From: Prochlorococcus sp. AG-442-N17
GTDB taxonomy: Bacteria > Cyanobacteriota > Cyanobacteriia > PCC-6307 > Cyanobiaceae
Assembly (NCBI GenBank): GCA_003212375.1
Contig: QCPY01000005.1
Coordinates: forward strand, 1-64,000
Length of the DNA stretch: 64,000 nucleotides
Reading direction: 5' to 3'
In this document: positions 9,692 through 20,065 of the stretch, in pieces
How positions within the stretch are numbered: position 1 is the stretch's first letter
Layout: every line of letters begins with the position of its first letter
Program-made: the position numbers and the translations under genes
Notes under the pieces: model-generated
What the model was told of the DNA's origin: nothing
The model's database searches: none
Seen by the model: only the letters and a program-made list of their open reading frames with translations

Positions 9692-10285
9692 ATGGTAAAA
9701 ACAAATTCTATGGTTTTGGAATTAGGTTTTCAATTACCGAATTTCGAAATGTTAAATGCTAATTCTTCAGAAAATGAATATTTTAATTCTCATAATCTAG
9801 ATAATCGGCATTTACTCTTAATGTTTATTTGTGCCCATTGCCCATTTGTTAAATATATTGAGAATCAAATTTTCACCTTAAGTAAAGAAATTGAAAATAC
9901 AGTTCAAACAGTTGCAATTTCTAGTAATGATATTGTCACTCATCCTTCAGATTCTCCTAAAAATTTGAAACTACAGGCACAAACACAGGGATGGAGTTTT
10001 CCTTATCTATACGATGAAAATCAAAGTTTTGCTAAGGAATTAAAAGCGGCTTGCACCCCAGATTTTTATCTTTTTTCAAATGAAGGAGATGGTGATTTTT
10101 TATTGTATTATCATGGTCAATTAGACGATAGTAGACCAGGTAATAATATCCCTCTATCTGGAAAAGATTTGCGTTCTGCTGTAAAAGATTTGAATCAAGA
10201 TAATTCTTATCCTTCAAATCAGATTCCTTCTTTAGGTTGCAATATAAAATGGACTCCTGGTAAAGAACCAAGTTGGTTTAAATGA
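9692..10285 (+). CDS. Thioredoxin-fold AhpC/TSA-like protein
   Basis: A protein of about 197 residues with a thioredoxin/peroxiredoxin fold. The redox-site region is FICAHCPFVKYIE, a C-x-x-C motif followed by PF, and the downstream VAISSNDIVTHPSDSP matches the family of small thioredoxin-like proteins often called peroxiredoxin-like. It probably reduces a thiol or peroxide substrate in the cytosol; the partner is unknown. ATG at 9692 is preferred over the TTG two codons upstream; ATG at 9710 is also possible. Confidence 0.75.
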   Translation: MVKTNSMVLELGFQLPNFEMLNANSSENEYFNSHNLDNRHLLLMFICAHCPFVKYIENQIFTLSKEIENTVQTVAISSNDIVTHPSDSPKNLKLQAQTQGWSFPYLYDENQSFAKELKAACTPDFYLFSNEGDGDFLLYYHGQLDDSRPGNNIPLSGKDLRSAVKDLNQDNSYPSNQIPSLGCNIKWTPGKEPSWFK

Positions 10286-10337
10286 ATTAAAAATTTTTTT
10301 ACCCATAGAAATAAGGTTTAGGGTTAATATATTTACT

Positions 10338-11543
10338 ATGCAGATACCTCCATTTACCTTAAATAGGCAGTACCACGAAATTGGCTCAGAAATTGAGAGT
10401 GAGGTTTTTAAAGTTTTAAAAGGGGGCCAGTATATTGGAGGACAAGAAATTGCCAAATTTGAGGAGAGTTTTTCAAATCTGATTGGTGTTCAAAATACTA
10501 TTGGATGTAATAGTGGAACTGATGCTTTAGTATTAGCTTTGCGCGCATTTGATATTGGTGCGGGTGATGAAGTTATTACCTCATCTTTTAGCTTTTTTGC
10601 AACTGCAGAGGCTATAAGTGCAGTTGGTGCTAATCCTGTTTTGGTGGATATAGATCCAGAAACTTATCTCATTAATACTGAACTAATAGAGCAAGAAATA
10701 AATTCTAATACCAAGGCAATTATGCCAGTTCATCTATTTGGTAATGCAGTGAATATGACCTTAATAAAATCTTTGGCCAAGAAATATGACTTAAAAGTAA
10801 TCGAAGATTGTGCTCAGGCAACATGTACAATGTGGGAAAATTCCAAAGTTGGTAGCGTCGGTGATATAGGCTGTTTTAGCTTTTTCCCTACTAAAAATTT
10901 AGGAGCTGCTGGAGATGGTGGAGCAGTAACAACTTCAGATCAGAAGATTGCACAAAAAATTAGAGAATTGGCTGTTCATGGCAGTCCAATAAGATATCAT
11001 CATACCCAAATTGGATATAACAGCAGACTTGATACCATTCAAGCTGCCATATTAAACATTAAAATTAGATATATTTCTAAGTGGATTAATAATCGCCAAA
11101 AAATTGCTAATAATTACCTTGATTTATTAGAAAAAAATCCATTTATTAGTTTTCCAAAAATTAGCTCTGATTCAATTTCCCATTCTTGGAATCAATTTGT
11201 CATCAAATTGAGAAACGATAAATATTTTTTAAATGAAGATTTTTCAAATTTATTTGATACTGATTGCAAAAAATACTATTCCTTGAGGAATTTAGTAAAA
11301 CAAAAACTTTTTGAAAAAGGTATTAATTCAATTATTTATTATCCAATTCCAATACACGCACAAATAGCTTACAAAAATCAAAATTTTTCTAGAACAAAAC
11401 TCATTCATACAGAGAGAATTTGTACAGAAGTTCTTAGTCTTCCAATGTTTCCTGAAATTTCTTACGAAGAGCAAGTTTATGTAGCAGAAAATTTAAATAA
11501 AGTTTTAAAGAATTGTATAGAGGAAATTCAAATTTCAGCATAA
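10338..11543 (+). CDS. DegT/DnrJ/EryC1-family PLP-dependent aminotransferase
   Basis: A 401-residue sugar aminotransferase-like protein. The PLP-lysine is in FFPTKNLGAAGDGG, near residue 190, and upstream motifs GCNSGTDAL and VIEDCAQA match the family. Such enzymes transaminate nucleotide keto-sugars for surface polysaccharides or antibiotics; older cyanobacterial annotations call it a pleiotropic regulatory protein. The sugar cannot be named. Its tail overlaps the convergent photolyase gene by 16 bases. No other sugar nucleotide genes are adjacent. Confidence 0.85.
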   Translation: MQIPPFTLNRQYHEIGSEIESEVFKVLKGGQYIGGQEIAKFEESFSNLIGVQNTIGCNSGTDALVLALRAFDIGAGDEVITSSFSFFATAEAISAVGANPVLVDIDPETYLINTELIEQEINSNTKAIMPVHLFGNAVNMTLIKSLAKKYDLKVIEDCAQATCTMWENSKVGSVGDIGCFSFFPTKNLGAAGDGGAVTTSDQKIAQKIRELAVHGSPIRYHHTQIGYNSRLDTIQAAILNIKIRYISKWINNRQKIANNYLDLLEKNPFISFPKISSDSISHSWNQFVIKLRNDKYFLNEDFSNLFDTDCKKYYSLRNLVKQKLFEKGINSIIYYPIPIHAQIAYKNQNFSRTKLIHTERICTEVLSLPMFPEISYEEQVYVAENLNKVLKNCIEEIQISA

Positions 11544-12961
11544 AGTGATTTAAATAATCTTTGTTGTATGTTGTGATTGACAATAGGGCTTGAATAATTA
11601 TTTTTTTCTAAATTAGATATCTCCCCATTTAATAATTCTGAATTTGACACTTTAGATAATTCAGGAATCCAATATTTTATATATTCGCAAATAGGATCAA
11701 ATTTTTTTGCTTGGGTATATGGATTAAAAATTCTAAGTGGTTTTGGATCCATACCGCTACTGGCGCTCCACTGCCATCCCCCATTATTTGCAGCTAAGTC
11801 TCCATCAACCAAAGTCTCCATAAATTTTTTCTCGCCCATTTGCCAATTGCATATAAGATCTTTTACCAGAAATGAAGCGACTATCATCCTACATCTGTTA
11901 TGCATCCAGCCAGTACTATTTAGTTGACGCATTGCAGCATCAACTATAGGTACTCCGGTCTCTCCGTTGCTCCAATGCTGAAACCATTCATTATTGTTTT
12001 GCCATGGAAAGTGATCCCATTTTTTTCTATATGGACCTTTCTCTAGCTCTGGGAAATGGAATAAGCAATGTTGATAAAATTCACGCCAAACAAGTTCTTT
12101 TTGCCAAGTTTCAATTGATAGATAATTTCCTTGATTTTTCAAGTCTGAATTTAAATTTATTGTGGCGTTCCAAACTTTTCTAATGCTGATGGTGCCGAAT
12201 CTGAGCGATGCACTTAGAAAAGATGTCCCATTATGGGAAGGAAAATCTCGTGCAGAACTGTAAGAATATATTTTTTTTTCGTTAATGAAGCTTTCTAATA
12301 ATGTTTCTGCAGCATTCTCTCCAGGTCTACATGGACAAATATTCGAACCAGGAAATTTGATATTTTTGATAAATTTTTCTAGAACCGAATCAGATGAATT
12401 TATTATCTTATCTTTGAGTTTATTATCTATATCTTTGAACTGGAAACCGACTTTATCTTGTTCATATAAACCTGATAAATTCATTTTTGATTTAAGGTTT
12501 TTGTAAAAAGGGCCATAAACTGAATAAGGATTATTATTTCCTGAAAATATTTTTAAAGGTTCTACTAATAGGTGATCCCAAGTTTCAATAACTTGAATAT
12601 TTTGTTCTTTTAAATTTTTTTTAATTTGTAAATCGCGATTAATCTCATAAGGTTCGATTGATCTATTCCAAAAAACAAATTTAGCATCTATTGTCTTTGC
12701 TAATTGAGGAATTATTAATACCGGATCTCCTTCTCCCATAACTAATCTACTACCCATTTTTTTCCAATTATTTCCTAATTCTTGTAGTGAATTTCCTAGA
12801 AACCAAGCTCTTGAACTTGCATTGAAATCGTGTGAGTAATTTTTATCAAATATATAAGTTGAAGTAATAGCATTTGATAATGAAAATGCTTTGATTAAAG
12901 CCTGATTATCAAATATTCTTAAATCCTTTCTATGCCAAAAAAGTATTCTAGGTTTATTCAT
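11528..12961 (-). CDS. phrB: Deoxyribodipyrimidine photolyase (cryptochrome/photolyase class I)
   Basis: A 477-residue light-driven DNA repair enzyme that splits cyclobutane pyrimidine dimers. The N-terminal photolyase domain starts ILFWHRKDLRIFDN, and the FAD-binding domain has SAARDFPSHNGTSFLS-like helices, WQKELVWREFYQH, and GETGVPIVDAAMRQL followed by GWMHNRCRM and GDLAANNGGWQW. These favour a CPD photolyase. The start codon overlaps the stop of the upstream Nudix gene (ATGA), so the two are probably translated in tandem. The antenna cofactor is not decidable here. Confidence 0.9.
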   Translation of the reverse strand: MNKPRILFWHRKDLRIFDNQALIKAFSLSNAITSTYIFDKNYSHDFNASSRAWFLGNSLQELGNNWKKMGSRLVMGEGDPVLIIPQLAKTIDAKFVFWNRSIEPYEINRDLQIKKNLKEQNIQVIETWDHLLVEPLKIFSGNNNPYSVYGPFYKNLKSKMNLSGLYEQDKVGFQFKDIDNKLKDKIINSSDSVLEKFIKNIKFPGSNICPCRPGENAAETLLESFINEKKIYSYSSARDFPSHNGTSFLSASLRFGTISIRKVWNATINLNSDLKNQGNYLSIETWQKELVWREFYQHCLFHFPELEKGPYRKKWDHFPWQNNNEWFQHWSNGETGVPIVDAAMRQLNSTGWMHNRCRMIVASFLVKDLICNWQMGEKKFMETLVDGDLAANNGGWQWSASSGMDPKPLRIFNPYTQAKKFDPICEYIKYWIPELSKVSNSELLNGEISNLEKNNYSSPIVNHNIQQRLFKSLYAEI

Positions 12962-13521
12962 GATTTATCTAAAAATTGTTTAGCCCTAAACCAAGCCGTC
13001 ACGGTTTTTGCGTCAAGAATTTCATCCCCACTAGAAATAAGATTATCTAGTTCGTCTGGATCTAAAATTAATACTTCTATATCTTCATCTAAATCTCCTT
13101 TAACCTCGGAATTGAGTTTGTTTAAATCACGGGCTAAAAATAAATAAATTTCTTCATCTGCATAACCAGGAGCAGGGACAAGAGTTCCTAGTTCATCCCA
13201 TTTGTTTGCACTGAATCCTGTCTCTTCTTGTATTTCTCTTTGAATTGAATTAATAGGTGTTTCACCTATTTCTAATGTACCTGCTGGAAATTCTAATAAA
13301 TATCTTGAAACAGCAAATCTATATTGCCGAAGAATAATAACTTTATTGTCTTTTGTAATAGGTACGGCTAATGCTGCCCCAGGATGCTTAATGTATCCAT
13401 ATTCACCTTCATGTCCATTTGGAAGCTCAATTCTATTTATTTCGAAACTAAATTTTTTGGACTTTAACTCAGATATTTTTTCTTTAAAAATTGATCTTCT
13501 TATAAGGTTTTTATTGCCCAT
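12958..13521 (-). CDS. Nudix hydrolase (ADP-ribose pyrophosphatase-like)
   Basis: A 187-residue Nudix protein with the box GETPINSIQREIQEETG (GX5EX7REUXEEXG pattern) near residues 103-119. The upstream EFPAGTLEIGE and GHEGEYGYIKHPGA segments fit the ADP-ribose diphosphatase subgroup. It likely cleaves nucleoside diphosphate derivatives such as ADP-ribose. Its stop codon overlaps the photolyase start by four bases; some cyanobacteria link Nudix enzymes and photolyases, but no functional tie is shown here. Confidence 0.85.
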   Translation of the reverse strand: MGNKNLIRRSIFKEKISELKSKKFSFEINRIELPNGHEGEYGYIKHPGAALAVPITKDNKVIILRQYRFAVSRYLLEFPAGTLEIGETPINSIQREIQEETGFSANKWDELGTLVPAPGYADEEIYLFLARDLNKLNSEVKGDLDEDIEVLILDPDELDNLISSGDEILDAKTVTAWFRAKQFLDKS

Positions 13522-13572
13522 ATTTTTAAAATAAAAATAGCCTAACAGTTATTTTTTGGTTTTGTAAATCAT

Positions 13573-14148
13573 TTATATAGACCATCTTTGGGTATCAAAC
13601 TTTGTGATTTTTTGGCTTCTACTTAAGATTTCAGATAGTGGCGTAATAACAAAATTCCGATTCATGAATCTGGGGTGAGGTAATGTTAATTCCTCGTCGT
13701 CCGTATGAAAATCTTCCCACCAAAGAATATCTAAATCGAGACATCTTGATAGCCATTTCTTGCCCTTTGGCGTCTTTTCTCGTCCAAAAAATATCTCTAA
13801 CTTTTTTAGCTCTTTTAGAAGTAATCTAGCTTTTTTATTTGATGGTTGTGGAAAAGAATTACTTTTTATAAGTAATAAAGTATTTAAATAATTTGGCTGC
13901 TCATTTTCAACACCATGAGGTAATGTCTCATAAATTGAAGACCAAAAAAAGTTTGCATGAAATTTGCTTTTCTCTTCTTTTTTTTTGTTAGAACTATCTC
14001 CCCACTCATTTATTATTTCCTCTATTTTTGGTTTGCAAATTAATAGTGACTCAAGAGGGCTTCCGAATTTACTATCAATATTTGCTCCGAGGGATATACA
14101 TAGTCCATTTTTGATATTAAGATTTGATAATTCCACTACAAAAAACAA
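13573..14148 (-). CDS. folK: 2-amino-4-hydroxy-6-hydroxymethyldihydropteridine pyrophosphokinase
   Basis: A folate-pathway enzyme of up to 191 residues that pyrophosphorylates hydroxymethyl-dihydropterin. Recognisable parts are [15 protein letters not shown] at the N-terminus, a YETLPHG-like and [10 protein letters not shown] segment, [14 protein letters not shown] (DLDI metal site) and [16 protein letters not shown] near the end. The outermost start is TTG at 14148; a GTG four codons in gives a tighter N-terminus and may be the true start. It is divergent from chlD with under 40 bases between. Confidence 0.88.
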   Translation of the reverse strand: MFFVVELSNLNIKNGLCISLGANIDSKFGSPLESLLICKPKIEEIINEWGDSSNKKKEEKSKFHANFFWSSIYETLPHGVENEQPNYLNTLLLIKSNSFPQPSNKKARLLLKELKKLEIFFGREKTPKGKKWLSRCLDLDILWWEDFHTDDEELTLPHPRFMNRNFVITPLSEILSRSQKITKFDTQRWSI

Positions 14149-14184
14149 AGTTATTGGATAAATTCTATATCAGGCATTTTTAAA

Positions 14185-16362
14185 GTGATTTTGAACCCAG
14201 AGTTACAAGAAAAAGGAGAAATAAAAGATTTAATGAAGTCAAGGGATTCTTTTAGAGCTTTCCCTTTGGCGGCAATTACAGGTCATAGTTTATTGAAGTT
14301 ATCTTTGCTTTTGGCAGCAGTTGATCCCAGTTTAGGGGGAGTTATTATCGCTGGCGGAAGAGGTACTGGTAAGTCAGTATTAGCTAGGGGTTTGCATACT
14401 TTACTCCCTCCTATAGAGGTATTAGATAATGAATCAACACTGGAAAAGCTAACTAAGAGAAATAGTAATACTTCCTTGAGACCTATTGGTAGGAACCTAG
14501 ATCCAGATAAACCAGAGGAATGGGATATTAGTACTAATAAATTGTTGGAGGAGGTAATTGGAAGTGATTATTTGAATCAAATTGAAGAAATTCCGAAAAA
14601 AGTAAGAGAGGCTCCATTTATTCAAGTTCCTATCGGCATAACTGAAGATAGGCTCGTTGGATCAATTGACGTCGCTGCTTCATTAAGTACCGGGGAACAA
14701 GTTTTTCAGCCTGGAATTTTGGCAGAGGCTCATAGAGGTGTTCTTTATGTAGACGATATAAATTTATTGGATGATGGGATTGTAAATTTAATTCTTGAAG
14801 CTACTGGCAGAGAGCAAAACAATATTGAAAGAGATGGTTTAAGTCTCTCCCATCCTTGTAAGTCGCTTTTAATAGCGACTTATAACCCTGAAGAGGGTGC
14901 CTTAAGAGATCATATTTTAGATCGTTTCGCGATAGTACTTTCTGCAGATCAATCTATTGATAAAGCTCAAAGAGTTGAAATTACAAAATCTGTTTTATCA
15001 CACGCTGAAAATAATATTAAATTTTCAGAAAAATGGTCTGAAGAAACTGATAATTTATCCACACAATTAATTTTGGCGAGGCAATGGTTAAAGGATGTGA
15101 AGATAACAAAAGAGCAAATAACTTATTTGGTAAATGAAGCTCTTAGAGGTGGAGTAGAAGGGCATAGATCAGAATTGTTTGCAGTAAAAGTAGCTAAGGC
15201 AAATGCAGCTCTTCGAGGCGATGAGAATGTGAATGCTGAGGACTTAAAAGCCGCAGTTAGATTAGTTATCCTTCCTCGGGCAATGCAAATGCCACCTGAA
15301 GATGATGAAATTGAGCCACCGCCTCCAGAGGATCAGAGTCCGCCGCCCCCACCTCAATCAAATAATGACGAATCTGAACCGGAGGCTAATGAAAATGATG
15401 ATAATCAAGAGCAAGAGCAAGAAGAAGATAATTCTAATGGAGAAGAAGAATCTAATCCCGAAATTCCTGAAGAATTTATATTAGATCCAGAGGCATGTAT
15501 GGTTGACCCTGATTTACTACTTTTTTCATCAGCCAAAGCAAAGGCTGGCAATAGTGGAAGTAGATCAGTGATTTTAAGTGATAGTAGAGGAAGATATGTA
15601 AAACCTATTATTCCAAGAGGTAAAGTAAAAAGAATTGCCGTAGACGCAACTCTTCGAGCTGCTGCTCCTTACCAAAAATCAAGAAGATTAAGGAACCCTA
15701 ATAAATCAATAATTATTGAAGAAAATGATTTTAGGGCAAAGCTTCTTCAGAAAAAGGCTGGTGCTTTAGTTATTTTTCTGGTTGATGCAAGTGGATCTAT
15801 GGCTCTTAACAGAATGCAAAGTGCGAAAGGAGCTGTAATAAGACTTCTAACAGAGGCATATGAGAATAGAGATGAGGTTGCTTTGATACCTTTTAGAGGC
15901 AATCAGGCTGAAGTTCTTTTACCTCCAACAAGATCTATAACTGCAGCAAAAAGAAGGCTAGAAACAATGCCTTGCGGTGGCGGATCGCCCTTGGCTCATG
16001 GATTGACACAATCAGCGAAAGTAGCAAAAAATGCTCTTTCAACAGGAGATATAGGGCAAGTCATAGTTGTGGGCATTACTGATGGGAGAGGAAATGTACC
16101 TTTAGGATTATCTCTAGGACAAAATGAGGTTGAAGATAACGAAAATGAAAATGTTAATTTAAAGCAAGAAGTATTAGATATTGCAGCTAAATATCCCATT
16201 TTAGGAATAAAGTTACTTATTATTGATACAGAAAGAAAATTTATAGCTAGTGGTTTTGGAAAAGAACTAGCAAACGCTGCACAGGGGAAGTATGTTCAAT
16301 TGCCAAAAGCTACAGACAAGACAATTGCAGCCATGGCTTTAAACGCAATAAACGAATTTTAA
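14185..16362 (+). CDS. chlD: Magnesium chelatase subunit D
   Basis: A 725-residue subunit of the three-part enzyme that inserts Mg2+ into protoporphyrin IX, committing it to (divinyl) chlorophyll. It has an AAA+ N-terminal domain with GGRGTGKS near residues 57-64, then a long proline- and acid-rich linker (about residues 370-430), and a C-terminal von Willebrand A domain with the MIDAS motif DASGSM near 535. It works with ChlI and ChlH, neither of which is here. The GTG at 14185 is the longest start; ATG at 14233 begins closer to the AAA+ core and is an alternative. Confidence 0.95.
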   Translation: MILNPELQEKGEIKDLMKSRDSFRAFPLAAITGHSLLKLSLLLAAVDPSLGGVIIAGGRGTGKSVLARGLHTLLPPIEVLDNESTLEKLTKRNSNTSLRPIGRNLDPDKPEEWDISTNKLLEEVIGSDYLNQIEEIPKKVREAPFIQVPIGITEDRLVGSIDVAASLSTGEQVFQPGILAEAHRGVLYVDDINLLDDGIVNLILEATGREQNNIERDGLSLSHPCKSLLIATYNPEEGALRDHILDRFAIVLSADQSIDKAQRVEITKSVLSHAENNIKFSEKWSEETDNLSTQLILARQWLKDVKITKEQITYLVNEALRGGVEGHRSELFAVKVAKANAALRGDENVNAEDLKAAVRLVILPRAMQMPPEDDEIEPPPPEDQSPPPPPQSNNDESEPEANENDDNQEQEQEEDNSNGEEESNPEIPEEFILDPEACMVDPDLLLFSSAKAKAGNSGSRSVILSDSRGRYVKPIIPRGKVKRIAVDATLRAAAPYQKSRRLRNPNKSIIIEENDFRAKLLQKKAGALVIFLVDASGSMALNRMQSAKGAVIRLLTEAYENRDEVALIPFRGNQAEVLLPPTRSITAAKRRLETMPCGGGSPLAHGLTQSAKVAKNALSTGDIGQVIVVGITDGRGNVPLGLSLGQNEVEDNENENVNLKQEVLDIAAKYPILGIKLLIIDTERKFIASGFGKELANAAQGKYVQLPKATDKTIAAMALNAINEF

Positions 16363-16366
16363 ATTT

Positions 16367-17212
16367 TTATGGATAAATCTCGTTGAGGAATTTAGAGAGT
16401 CCAATCGTTAAATCTCTTATAGATTTGGTTAATTCTTTGTCTTTCGTTAATTTTTCAAAATCATCAGTCATATTATCAATCTTGCCTGATATTGATTCTG
16501 CGGCATCGATTGTTAACTTAATATCTTTCAAGGTTTCTTCGTCATCAATGGCAGACAAAATGTTATTTAAATGACTTGCTGCAATTGTAATTTCTTTTAT
16601 GAGAGGTCTAACTCTAATAATCTCTTGCTTTGATAAATAAATTAGTTCATCAAGATTTTCTTGTGTTCTATCAAATTGATCTATTGAATTAACTACATTT
16701 TCAATTAAATTTTCTTGATTTGATTCTTTTAATAATTGATTTATTCGGTTAGTAATGTTTGAAAGGCTTGAAAGCTGTTTCCCCGTAATAGTATCTCCTT
16801 GGCAAACGATTAATTTACTATTGCATTTTTCTGATGTAGATTTAAAAATATTTTTTGGGATTGTTTTTTCACTAGTTTCTAAAGCTACTTGAACATCTCC
16901 CCCTAGGAATGAATTGGTTACAACTCTTGCAAATGCTGGCTTGGGAAGAATAATATCTGGATTATTAAGAACAATTTTTGCTTTAATTGATTCATTAGTG
17001 AAAAGAATATCTTCGATTGAACCTACTAGGATTCCTCGATAAGTTACTGGAGATTTTTTTGATAAACCACTTGCATTATTAAATTCAGCAAATAGGTACC
17101 AATTTTTTGACGATAGTTTTACACCTCTTAACCAGAATGAAAAAAATGTAAATATTAATATTCCCCCTAATAAGGAAAACCCTACTATCGAATCTCGTAA
17201 GCTTCTACGCAT
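16367..17212 (-). CDS. MCE/MlaD-family lipid ABC transporter substrate-binding protein
   Basis: A 281-residue protein with one N-terminal transmembrane helix (about residues 9-30) and a following MCE domain (VTYRGILVGSIEDILF region). The rest is a helical tail that is probably periplasmic. It is the cyanobacterial Ycf22/MlaD-like partner of the ATPase encoded just upstream, whose stop is five bases away, and together they should move lipids between membranes. The permease (MlaE type) is not in the window. Lipid transport is inferred from the family. Confidence 0.85.
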   Translation of the reverse strand: MRRSLRDSIVGFSLLGGILIFTFFSFWLRGVKLSSKNWYLFAEFNNASGLSKKSPVTYRGILVGSIEDILFTNESIKAKIVLNNPDIILPKPAFARVVTNSFLGGDVQVALETSEKTIPKNIFKSTSEKCNSKLIVCQGDTITGKQLSSLSNITNRINQLLKESNQENLIENVVNSIDQFDRTQENLDELIYLSKQEIIRVRPLIKEITIAASHLNNILSAIDDEETLKDIKLTIDAAESISGKIDNMTDDFEKLTKDKELTKSIRDLTIGLSKFLNEIYP

Positions 17213-17217
17213 AATGT

Positions 17218-18003
17218 TTAAATTTCTTTTGGTTGCATTGGGCCAGCAAGGTTTCCATTCCTAAATTGAAAAACATAAGGATCATCACTTTTTTTAAATT
17301 CATTTATTGAACCCGCCCATCTGAATTTTCCTCCATAGAGCATGATAACTTTTTCAGAAGTCCTTTCTATAGTACTAAGAACATGGCTAACAACAATAGA
17401 TGATCCATTTGCTTTATTATTTGTCTTATTAATTAAGTCTTCAATTCTTGATGAAGCAATAGGGTCAAGGCCAGCAGTAGGTTCATCAAAAAGTAATAAT
17501 GGCTTATTTTTTTTATCTAAATCTTGATCTGTAATTAATGCTCTTGCAAAACTTACTCTTTTTTGCATACCACCGCTTAGTTCATTTGGAAGTTTTTTCT
17601 CAACATTAAATAAACCTACTTCTTCTAGACATTCTTTAACAATTTCTTGAATGAATTTTTTAGATAAATTTTTATTCCTTTTAAGAATGAATCCTACATT
17701 TTCTTCAATATTTAAAGAGCCCAATAAAGCTGGATTCTGAAAAACTAATCTTACATCTGGAGGATGAGTTTGATCTAATCTTAAGTAAGTTTGTTTTTCC
17801 CCAAATATTTTTAATTCTCCTTTATTGGGTAAAATCAAACCTGCCAAAATTTTTAATATGGTTGATTTACCAGAACCTGAAGGGCCAACAATAGCTAATT
17901 TTTCTCCTTCATTCAGTTTTAGATTAATTTTATTTAGTACATTCTGTTTCCCCCAACTAATTGAGAGATTAGTAGTTTCTACAGCAGGCTTTGAATTTTT
18001 CAA
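17218..18003 (-). CDS. ABC transporter ATP-binding protein, MlaF-like
   Basis: A 261-residue ATPase with Walker A GPSGSGKST near residues 39-47, signature LSGGMQKRVSFARAL, Walker B LLLFDEPTAGLD, and the H-loop VSHV. Next to the MCE protein, it is the energy-coupling unit of an Mla-type lipid transporter. A short intergenic gap of 5 bases between the two suggests an operon. The assignment to lipid transport comes mainly from the MCE neighbour. Confidence 0.87.
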   Translation of the reverse strand: MKNSKPAVETTNLSISWGKQNVLNKINLKLNEGEKLAIVGPSGSGKSTILKILAGLILPNKGELKIFGEKQTYLRLDQTHPPDVRLVFQNPALLGSLNIEENVGFILKRNKNLSKKFIQEIVKECLEEVGLFNVEKKLPNELSGGMQKRVSFARALITDQDLDKKNKPLLLFDEPTAGLDPIASSRIEDLINKTNNKANGSSIVVSHVLSTIERTSEKVIMLYGGKFRWAGSINEFKKSDDPYVFQFRNGNLAGPMQPKEI

Positions 18004-18134
18004 AATTTATAAATAGCAAGTTGTCTTTAAATACATATTGACTACTTTTTAATAAAAAAAAAGGATGTATGTATTTGATTTATAATTAAATTATATACAT
18101 ATATAAATTTTGGAAAAAATTTAAGAGGGCTTTG

Positions 18135-19520
18135 ATGGATAAGAAAAAAAAAAGAGTACAGAGAAATTTATCTTATTTAAAAAAATCAAATTTAGGTTTA
18201 ATAAATAGGAGTATAAGAATTCTGAGTTGGCTTTTGCCTGGACTTGTAATCAAAAGATGGATGATAACTTCTGCTATTGGATTATTGACTTCATTATTAG
18301 GAATAGCAATCTGGACTAATTTAAGACCACTTTATTGGTTGATAGATGTTTTTTTCTGGATAATGAATCGTTTAACAAGTGTTTTACCTATTTCAATTTT
18401 AGGACCATTGATATTTATATTAGGTCTTCTATTAATTGGTATTGGGCAAAATAGGAGTATTAATTCTATACAAAAAGCACTTGTTCCAGAAAAAGACACG
18501 TTTTTAGTAGATGCACTCAGAGTAAAAAGTAAATTAAATAGAGGTCCAAATATTGTTGCTATTGGAGGAGGAACAGGATTATCAACATTATTGAAAGGTT
18601 TAAAAAATTATAGTAGCAATATCACGGCAATAGTCACAGTTTCTGATGATGGAGGTAGCAGCGGGGTCTTAAGAAAACAATTAGGTGTTCAACCACCTGG
18701 AGATATAAGAAATTGCTTGGCAGCTTTATCAAATGAGGAACCTATTTTAACAAGATTGTTTCAATACAGATTTTCAGGCGGTAGTGGCTTAGAAGGACAT
18801 AGTTTTGGTAATCTATTTTTATCAGCACTAACAACAATTACGGGTAGTTTAGAGAAGGCAGTGCAGGCTTCAAGTAAAGTTTTAGCAGTACAAGGACAAG
18901 TTTTACCAGCAACAAATATTGACGTAATGCTTTGGGCAGAACTAGAAGATGGTCAAAAAATATATGGTGAAAGTAATATAAGCCAATCAAAAAAGTTGAT
19001 TTCCAGGATTGGTTATTTGCCCGAAAATCCTTCAGCACTTCCTAGTGCACTTGAATCTATTAAAGAAGCAGACTTAATCGTACTTGGCCCCGGGAGTCTT
19101 TATACTTCTTTGCTACCTAATTTACTTGTACCAGAAATTGTTGATGCTCTTCTAAAAAGTAATGCTCCTAAGATTTATATAAGTAATCTGATGACTCAAC
19201 CTGGAGAAACAGATGGTCTTGACGTATATCAGCACATTAAAGCAATAGAAAAGCAATTATTAAATTTCGGAGTAAAAACTCGAATATTTAATGCGATACT
19301 TTCTCAAGTTAAATTTGAAAAGTCACCGCTTGTTGATTATTACCAAAGTAGAGGGGCTATACCAGTTGTTTGTAATAAAGAAAAATTAATTTCAGAAGGA
19401 TACTATGTTTTGCAAGCTCCTCTTTACTCAAGAAAAATCACCCCAACATTGAGGCACGACCCCCGAAGGCTCGCAAGAGCAGTGATGTTTATTAATAAGA
19501 AATTAAAGAAATTAAATTAA
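18135..19520 (+). CDS. YvcK/CofD-family protein (gluconeogenesis factor-like)
   Basis: A 461-residue protein with hydrophobic segments at the N-terminus (about residues 20-110, likely membrane helices) followed by a CofD/YvcK domain beginning AIGGGTGLSTLLKGLK, with TVSDDGGSSG and PPGDIRNCLAAL. YvcK binds UDP-N-acetylglucosamine and affects cell shape and carbon metabolism in Bacillus; the cyanobacterial role is not known. ATG at 18135 is preferred to the TTG codon directly before it. It ends 9 bases from the convergent ndhJ. Confidence 0.82.
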   Translation: MDKKKKRVQRNLSYLKKSNLGLINRSIRILSWLLPGLVIKRWMITSAIGLLTSLLGIAIWTNLRPLYWLIDVFFWIMNRLTSVLPISILGPLIFILGLLLIGIGQNRSINSIQKALVPEKDTFLVDALRVKSKLNRGPNIVAIGGGTGLSTLLKGLKNYSSNITAIVTVSDDGGSSGVLRKQLGVQPPGDIRNCLAALSNEEPILTRLFQYRFSGGSGLEGHSFGNLFLSALTTITGSLEKAVQASSKVLAVQGQVLPATNIDVMLWAELEDGQKIYGESNISQSKKLISRIGYLPENPSALPSALESIKEADLIVLGPGSLYTSLLPNLLVPEIVDALLKSNAPKIYISNLMTQPGETDGLDVYQHIKAIEKQLLNFGVKTRIFNAILSQVKFEKSPLVDYYQSRGAIPVVCNKEKLISEGYYVLQAPLYSRKITPTLRHDPRRLARAVMFINKKLKKLN

Positions 19521-19529
19521 TAAATTTCT

Positions 19530-20057
19530 TTAATATGCATCTTGTAATTCATAAAAATCAGGTTGAATATAATCTTTTCTTAATGGCCAACCTCTCCAGT
19601 CTTCTGGCATTAAAAGTCTTTTGGGATTAGGATGATCAGAAAAATTAATACCGAACATATCATAAGTTTCTCTTTCTTGCCAATCACTCCCTTTAAAAAT
19701 TTTATAAAGGCTAGGTATGGATAAATCAGAGTCTCTATTTAAAAAGACTTTTACTCTTATTTCTTTAATCTCTTGGAGTTTTTGAATATCTTCAAGAGAG
19801 ATTAAATGGTAAAAACTTACAAGACGTTTTCCTGGTCCTTCATCGTAACCTCCTTGACACTGAAGATAATTAAATCCATATCTTCTTAAAGCAGATATTG
19901 CTTCAAACAAATTTTCTGGTTTTACCGAGAGTAGTTCAACTCCAATGTGATCATTACCTAAAGAGTCGTTTATAATTCCATCTTCATAAAGTTGCTTACT
20001 GACTGCACCTCTTTGTTCTATTAGTTCTTCTGAAGTTTTAGATAAATTTTCTTCCAT
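19530..20057 (-). CDS. ndhJ: NAD(P)H-quinone oxidoreductase subunit J
   Basis: A 175-residue subunit of the peripheral arm of thylakoid NDH-1, homologous to the 30-kDa NuoC subunit. Family features include [33 protein letters not shown] and the C-terminal [17 protein letters not shown]. It is third in the conserved ndhC-ndhK-ndhJ operon, starting eight bases after ndhK. NDH-1 carries out cyclic electron flow, respiration and CO2 uptake in cyanobacteria. Confidence 0.96.
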   Translation of the reverse strand: MEENLSKTSEELIEQRGAVSKQLYEDGIINDSLGNDHIGVELLSVKPENLFEAISALRRYGFNYLQCQGGYDEGPGKRLVSFYHLISLEDIQKLQEIKEIRVKVFLNRDSDLSIPSLYKIFKGSDWQERETYDMFGINFSDHPNPKRLLMPEDWRGWPLRKDYIQPDFYELQDAY

Positions 20058-20065
20058 AATTTTGA